The position numbers were made by a program, and so were the translations under genes. From Tubulanus polymorphus (lineage: Eukaryota; Nemertea; Palaeonemertea; Tubulaniformes; Tubulanidae), in contig NC_134027.1 of assembly GCF_964204645.1 (NCBI RefSeq), positions 16,108,485 to 16,172,484 of the forward strand: a stretch of 64,000 nt of DNA, read 5' to 3'. How positions within the stretch are numbered: position 1 is the first letter of the stretch; each line of letters opens with the position of its first letter. Below, in pieces: positions 59,489-64,000 of the stretch. The notes below the pieces were generated by a model that saw nothing but the letters and a program-made list of their open reading frames with translations, ran no database searches and was not told the origin of the DNA.

Positions 59489-59526
59489 TGACACTGACGA
59501 AGGCAACCTCGCCGAAATATCTGTCA
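59489..59526 (+). ncRNA. Hammerhead ribozyme core in the element leader
   Basis: TGACA-CTGACGA-AGGCAACCTCGCC-GAAA-TATC-TGTCA: the CUGANGA and GAAA boxes flank a stem II (GGC/GCC), TGACA and TGTCA form stem I, and AUC is the expected cleavage triplet. Stem III is minimal, as described for Penelope-like elements. Cleavage would leave the ORF1 start (59527) just downstream. Confidence 0.7.
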
Positions 59527-61041
59527 ATGGAGCGATCTACTCGAAAGAAGAAACGACCACCAGCTGAGAAGACCAGCGAGGGCGGAGGACGCCCTGAGCG
59601 ACACCAGCAACCCGGGATGTCGCCGAAAAATTACTATAGAGCTCTTCAAGTGGCGCACCACCTTGCCCAGTTGAGCTCTGGTCCGAAAGCGATTCGGAGG
59701 AAGAAGGACCATCTGAAGATGTTCCTGCGGCCGGCGGCTTGCACCGAAGCAGTAACGGTGCAGCTGCACGCTGCCGCGGACGTCTGGATGGAGACAGTTT
59801 CGAAAGAGCTGACCATCCATTACGCTGCCACATTTGTTCAGCTAATGGGTGATCCTCTGCCGGACTGTCTATCAGCACAGGATGTCGCCCTGACATGGGC
59901 CCGGAGGAATTTCGGCTCCCGTCTGAGCCCCGGAACGATCCGGCTTTTCAACATCGCGCTGGATTTGCGGTCGAAATTCCGCGGTCAGGCTCTGTCTGAC
60001 AAACTCAGAAATGTCCTATCTAACCCACCTTCTTCCCCTTCTCATTTCAGGTCACACCACCAGGAGGCACCACCGGAGCCGAAGATTCGTCCGCCGCCGA
60101 GACCGAGCCGGAAGATTCGAAAGCCCGCGACGCCGAGGACGCCTGCACCAACCGCAGCCGCGCCCACCGCGCCCACCGCGCCCACAGCGCCTCCTTCTTT
60201 TTCTGATTCCAGGTCACCGAGAAGCTACGCGGATGTCACCAGGACGCCACCAACCAGAATGGCGCCACCACCGAGAAGTCCGATGCCGACGCCGCCGCCG
60301 CCACCAAGAAGTCCGACGCCACCGAGAAGTCCGACGCCGCCGCCTCGAAACCCGACGCCGCCGCCGCAGAGAACGCCGACCGCACCAACCAGCAGTCCGA
60401 CGCCGTCTCTCTCTTCTTCTCTTTCCAGCTCTCCGTCTCATTACAGGTCACCAGGGCGCCTACTGCCAGCGCGAAGTCCGACGCCAGCACCGAGACCGAT
60501 GGCGCCCCAGGAAGTTCGCCGTCATCCGAATACGGGTCGGAAGAAACAGGATTGGAGTCTGCCACCAACCCGGCGACCCATTCTGGTGATTGGTGACTCA
60601 AATCTGAGTAACATCACATCAAGCCGCCGTCCGGATGACGTCCAGATCGAGAGCTTCCCCGGCTGCAAGATAGCTCATCTCGCCGACCTGATCGATGCTG
60701 TACCGGAGCGCCGAGATCGCCCGGATACGGTGATCATCAGCGTCGGAATCAACAACCGCGACAACAACTTCGAAGCGACCGCCAAGAAGACCACACAGCG
60801 CCTGATCAACGCCGCAGTCAAGAAGTATCAGCACTCGTTCGTCCACTTCGTTCAACTTAACACGACCCGCGAACACCAGCAGTTCGCCCGGAAGTTCAAC
60901 GAATTCCTCGAGATTCACGACGACGTCACCGCGATACCACCCATCGATGATCGACGCTTCAGAGTTGTTGGAGACGGGATCCACTGGAACCGTGGTACAG
61001 CTAACACCCTGCTGGACCACTGGCTCAGTGGTTTAAACTAA
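59527..61041 (+). CDS. Penelope-like element ORF1 with SGNH-hydrolase-like domain
   Basis: ATG 59527 is preferred over 59476 because the hammerhead lies between them. Residues 1 to 30 are basic (MERSTRKKKRPPAEK). The middle (about 180 to 350) is Pro/Ser/Arg-rich and disordered, with repeated S-x-x-R-S linkers. The C-terminal 140 residues form an SGNH/GDSL-type domain: VIGDSNLSN with the block I Ser, SVGINNRD with the Gly and Asn, and VGDGIHWN with the His. Related esterase-like domains occur in ORF1 of some LINEs and in telomeric Penelope-like composites. The ORF ends in GGTTTAAACTAA, with the slippery heptamer immediately before the stop. Confidence 0.75.
   Translation: MERSTRKKKRPPAEKTSEGGGRPERHQQPGMSPKNYYRALQVAHHLAQLSSGPKAIRRKKDHLKMFLRPAACTEAVTVQLHAAADVWMETVSKELTIHYAATFVQLMGDPLPDCLSAQDVALTWARRNFGSRLSPGTIRLFNIALDLRSKFRGQALSDKLRNVLSNPPSSPSHFRSHHQEAPPEPKIRPPPRPSRKIRKPATPRTPAPTAAAPTAPTAPTAPPSFSDSRSPRSYADVTRTPPTRMAPPPRSPMPTPPPPPRSPTPPRSPTPPPRNPTPPPQRTPTAPTSSPTPSLSSSLSSSPSHYRSPGRLLPARSPTPAPRPMAPQEVRRHPNTGRKKQDWSLPPTRRPILVIGDSNLSNITSSRRPDDVQIESFPGCKIAHLADLIDAVPERRDRPDTVIISVGINNRDNNFEATAKKTTQRLINAAVKKYQHSFVHFVQLNTTREHQQFARKFNEFLEIHDDVTAIPPIDDRRFRVVGDGIHWNRGTANTLLDHWLSGLN
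61032..61038 (+). promoter_or_regulatory. -1 ribosomal frameshift site UUUAAAC
   Basis: In the ORF1 frame the end reads GGT TTA AAC TAA, so T-TTA-AAC is in the phase required for -1 slippage and the stop follows at once. Slippage at AAC enters CTA AGT ATT, the ORF2 frame, open without a stop from 61038 to 63497. A possible stem (ACCAA/TTGGT) lies about 15 nt downstream. Confidence 0.75.
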
Positions 61042-63497
61042 GTATTAGTGAGACCAACGGGTCCACTATTGGTGAGTTAAATCAACCGGAATTAACCAAT
61101 GCTTCTCTGATTTCTTCCATTTCCAGGTCCGACGAACACGAAGAACCGGCACCAAACCAAGCGCGACGCGATCCGGTCACCGCTCTCGGGAGCCCGGTGG
61201 TCAACCTCACACGTTCACTCCGCCTAAGTCCGGCGCAACATCAGCTACTCCGAAAGGGCCTCACTTATTGCCCGACTCCAAAAATCGGTTCTGATGCCGC
61301 CGCGACCGAGCGCACCAAGGGAGTGTGCCGATTCAACCGGCTAGTGAAACTCGACCATCACTTCCGAGACAAACCGGACCGCGAGGCTCCGCGTTTCCGT
61401 CTGCCCAGCAGTTGGGCTCCGGATGAAATAGAACCAGTAATCGCCGGGTTCTGCAACGACGCGCACGAATTGGCTCAACAAACCAGGGATACGCGTCGCG
61501 TAAATGATAACCTCACTAAACAGGAACGCGAAGCCCTCCAGCAGCTGCGTGACAACACTAATATTGTCATCAAAGCCGCCGATAAGGGTTCCGCTACGGT
61601 TATCATGGACCGCGACGACTACGTCCACGAAGCCATGCGCCAACTAGCCGATCTCGAGTATTATCAGCCGCTGCAGCAACCGATCTTCGAACAGACCGGG
61701 GAAGAAATTCGCGAAATCATCGAAAATATGGCTCGACGAAAAATCATCCCGCTAAAAACCGCCGAATATCTATTACCGCCCGATAATCCGAAACAGAGGC
61801 AGTTCTATCTGCTTCCCAAAATCCATAAAGAACGCGAGAAGTGGACGGTACCCGATCGCGTACCGCCGGGGAGACCGATCGTCTCCGACTGCGGCTCCGA
61901 AACCTACGAAATTTCGGAATGGATCGACTACTATTTGCAGCCGATCGCCCGCGGTCACCCGTCGTACGTCAAAGATACCAACCACTTTCTAGATATTTTG
62001 GCCGGTAAACAATTTAGCGCCGATGCGTTACTCGTCACCATGGACATCGATTCGCTCTACACCAACATCCCCCACGAAGAGGGTATCGCCAGCATCCGAC
62101 AAGCTCTCCGAGATAACCCGAACCCGGGACGCCCGGATGCCGAGCTGCTGAAACTACTCGAAATCAGCCTGAAGAAAAATGACTTTAACTTTAACGAAAA
62201 CACATATTTACAGGTAAAAGGTACCGCAATGGGTAAGCGTTTTGCTCCTTCTTATGCCAATATCTTTGTAGCCGAATGGGAAAAAGAAGGTCTGTCCAGA
62301 AGCGAACTCCAACCATCGCTATACGCTCGGTTCATCGACGACATCTACATAGTTTGGGAACACGGCCGCGAAACGTTGATGCAATTCATCGACGTCCTAC
62401 AAACAGTGAGCCGATCCATCAAACTCAAGTTCGAAATCAGCGACACCAGCGTCAACTTCCTGGACGTAACCACTTTCAAAGGCCCGCGATTCGAGACAAG
62501 TGGCACAGTAGACACCAAAGTCTACTTCAAACCAACCGATTCGCATCAATTACTACATCGATCCTCGTTTCACCCTAAACACACATTTTCCGGTATAGTT
62601 AAAAGTCAAATTCTCCGGTTCCGGCGCATCTGCAATAACGATTCGGACTTACACGCAGCGTCCGGAACCGTCCTTAAAGTACTCAGAGGTCGTGGCTACA
62701 AAGACCGCGAACTGCGACACATCAAAAGCCAAGCTCTACGGCACCACGCCGAACGAGATCTACGAGAACAACAACGGGCCGACGAACCGCCGAAAAAGCG
62801 TTTACCGCTTATCTTACCTCACTCCGAAGCCAACCGAACCCTAGCCCGTAACATCCGAACCAGATTTACGGAACTGGCTACGGCCACCGGCCGGTCTGAC
62901 GAGGTAACCACGGTCACCGCCTACACCAAGCACAAGAGTCTCAAAGATCTCCTAACTTCGTCGCAGCTCAAACCCACGGAGCCACCCCCTCCCCGAGTCC
63001 CCTCTTCACCGCATCGTAACAGAAATACTTCCGTTGTTTCCAATTCTTCTATTTCCAGGTCTACTCAAAGAACTCCGTCAACCCGACGTCGAGGCACCGA
63101 GAAATGCAGAACACCGAGATGTCGTACGTGTCCACTCGTCCGAGAAACAACCGTTTGCCGCAGCCACAACAAAATGCACGCGATCCGCAGCACAATTAAT
63201 TGCGCGACCCGTGAAATTGTATACTGCATCGAATGCACCAAGTGCAACATGCTGTACGTCGGCCAAACCGGAATGTCTCTACGAGAACGCGTCACTCATC
63301 ACGTCTCACGCATCAGAACGAAGAATTCGACTCCAGTCTCGGACCACTTCAACCAAGTCGACCACACCCGCGAACACTTTCGGGTGTACGGTCTCCAACA
63401 CCTACCAGGCTCCACGAGACCGATCCGCGAAGCAGCCGAACAAGACTGGATACGACGACTCGACACGAACACGCCCCGAGGCATGAACGTCCCGTAG
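61038..63497 (+). CDS. Penelope-like element ORF2: reverse transcriptase and GIY-YIG endonuclease
   Basis: The frame has no ATG for its first 180 or so codons, so expression through frameshifting from ORF1 is likely. Counting from 61038, RT motif A (MDIDSLYTNIP) is near residue 335, motif B (GTAMGKRFAPSYANIF) near 397, motif C (RFIDDIYIVW) near 432, and the GIY-YIG domain (VYCIECTKCNMLYVGQTG) near 727-745, preceded by a CRTPRCRTC zinc-like cluster. This order is that of endonuclease-bearing Penelope-like elements. The RT copies element RNA onto a nicked or exposed 3' end. The element's 3' end abuts CCCTAA repeats. Reading frame intact. Confidence 0.9.
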   Translation, partial: LSISETNGSTIGELNQPELTNASLISSISRSDEHEEPAPNQARRDPVTALGSPVVNLTRSLRLSPAQHQLLRKGLTYCPTPKIGSDAAATERTKGVCRFNRLVKLDHHFRDKPDREAPRFRLPSSWAPDEIEPVIAGFCNDAHELAQQTRDTRRVNDNLTKQEREALQQLRDNTNIVIKAADKGSATVIMDRDDYVHEAMRQLADLEYYQPLQQPIFEQTGEEIREIIENMARRKIIPLKTAEYLLPPDNPKQRQFYLLPKIHKEREKWTVPDRVPPGRPIVSDCGSETYEISEWIDYYLQPIARGHPSYVKDTNHFLDILAGKQFSADALLVTMDIDSLYTNIPHEEGIASIRQALRDNPNPGRPDAELLKLLEISLKKNDFNFNENTYLQVKGTAMGKRFAPSYANIFVAEWEKEGLSRSELQPSLYARFIDDIYIVWEHGRETLMQFIDVLQTVSRSIKLKFEISDTSVNFLDVTTFKGPRFETSGTVDTKVYFKPTDSHQLLHRSSFHPKHTFSGIVKSQILRFRRICNNDSDLHAASGTVLKVLRGRGYKDRELRHIKSQALRHHAERDLREQQRADEPPKKRLPLILPHSEANRTLARNIRTRFTELATATGRSDEVTTVTAYTKHKSLKDLLTSSQLKPTEPPPPRVPSSPHRNRNTSVVSNSSISRSTQRTPSTRRRGTEKCRTPRCRTCPLVRETTVCRSHNKMHAIRSTINCATREIVYCIECTKCNMLYVGQTGMSLRERVTHHVSRIRTKNSTPVSDHFNQVDHTREHFRVYGLQHLPGSTRPIREAAEQDWIRRLDTNTPRGMNVP

Positions 63498-63604
63498 ACC
63501 GCCTCACTACAACAATTAACTCTCACTACTTTTTTACAGGGATAACCCGCTGCCCGTGCACTAGTGGGGTCTCCAAACCTTCGGTTTGGTCCCCTAACCT
63601 CTAT

Positions 63605-64000
63605 CTCTAAACCTAACCCTAACCCTAACCATCTAAAACCTTAACCCTAACCCTCTAATCACTAAACCCTAACCCTCTAAACACTAAACCCTAGCCTCTA
63701 AACCCTAACCCTCTAAAACCTAAACCTCTAAACACTAAACCCTAACCCTCTAATCACTAAACCCTAACCCTCTAAAACCTAAACCCCTAACCCCGTAAAC
63801 CCTAAACCCTAACCCTCTAAAACCTAACCCTGTAAACCCTAAACCCTCTAAAACCTAACCCTATAAACACTAAACCCTAACCCTCTAAACACTAAACCCT
63901 CTAAATTCTCTCTAAAACCTTATCCCTAAACCCCCATTGAAACCTAACCCGCTAAACACTAAACCCTAACCCCCTAAACCCTAACCCTCTGAACACTAAA
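63605..64000 (+). repeat. Degenerate telomeric array (CCCTAA and CCCTCTAAA variants)
   Basis: Units such as CCCTAACCCT, CTCTAAACACTAAAC and CCCTCTAAAACCTAA fill the end of the window. On this strand CCCTAA points to a chromosome end on the left, not on the right, so the array is internal or inverted. Confidence 0.85.

Larger units (their letters stand above)
59445..63618 (+). mobile_element. Penelope-like element, near-complete copy
   Basis: Comprises TATA box, hammerhead, ORF1, frameshift site, ORF2 and a 120-bp 3' UTR with hairpin. Base composition is GC-richer than the spacer before it. The exact 5' limit is not visible. Near-identity with the truncated copy implies recent activity. Confidence 0.85.

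Noticed and set aside
63605-64000. The right end as the physical chromosome end
   Set aside because: A right-hand telomere would read TTAGGG on this strand; here it reads CCCTAA and is degenerate, so it is an internal or inverted array.
1-64000. CRISPR arrays, bacterial operons or ribosome binding sites
   Set aside because: The repeats lack regular unique spacers, and the gene signals (TATA boxes, AATAAA, introns, tRNA Pol III boxes) are eukaryotic.

Overview
The window reads as metazoan chromosomal DNA carrying a large block derived from a double-stranded DNA virus, followed by subtelomeric sequence. Host signs are spliced coding sequence, several families of LINE fragments, a Harbinger-like DNA transposon, a Pol III-type tRNA-Leu gene, Penelope-like retroelements and degenerate TTAGGG-type (CCCTAA on this strand) repeats. 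An amphioxus- or mollusc-like marine animal would fit, but the species cannot be read from the sequence. 

Region 1 (1 to about 50.6 kb) is the virus-like block. It is AT-rich, gene-dense and largely intron-free, on both strands, with long intact ORFs up to 1,668 codons. Recognisable parts are a herpesvirus-assemblin-like protease/scaffold (19.6-22.1 kb), a class I fusion glycoprotein of the baculovirus-F/errantivirus-Env type (26.2-28.9 kb), a PD-(D/E)XK exonuclease (31.5-32.1 kb), a superfamily 3 helicase next to an archaeo-eukaryotic-type primase (36.1-39.05 kb), a 1,668-residue type I membrane glycoprotein (40.5-45.5 kb) and an intronless Fos/ATF-like bZIP protein (46.6-47.3 kb). Most other genes are unrecognised. 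No DNA polymerase, major capsid protein or terminase is identified, so the block is partial or continues left of the window. The mixture (herpes-like protease and nuclease, baculovirus-like fusion protein, hr-like repeats) does not match one family I can name with certainty. 

The block is marked by a dispersed 20-bp repeat, GGTTACAAGAGGAGAAATAA, in clusters that often sit beside a complementary half-site to form an ACCCGGGT-centred imperfect palindrome, like the hr elements of baculoviruses. Rearranged and duplicated gene pieces lie between these clusters at 14.7-17 kb. Host sequence has invaded the block: LINE fragments at 7.7-10.2 kb and 29.0-29.8 kb, two copies of a foldback element with 93-bp perfect arms (29.85-30.87 and 34.0-35.1 kb), a 1-kb cassette with tRNA-Leu(TAA) at 39.06-40.06 kb, and a Harbinger-like transposon at 45.73-46.61 kb. 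The virus is therefore endogenous rather than an exogenous genome. 

Region 2 (50.6-52.6 kb) is a multi-exon tyrosine-recombinase-like gene starting within about 30 bp of the last viral ORF. Region 3 (52.6-55.4 kb) is non-coding and studded with the motif GGCTTATGNGCACG. Region 4 (55.4-64 kb) holds two Penelope-like elements joined to CCCTAA repeats: a 5'-truncated copy, and a longer copy with TATA box, hammerhead-ribozyme core, an SGNH-domain ORF1, and an RT/GIY-YIG ORF2 in the -1 frame behind a canonical UUUAAAC slippery heptamer at the ORF1 stop. The right end is a degenerate CCCTAA array.
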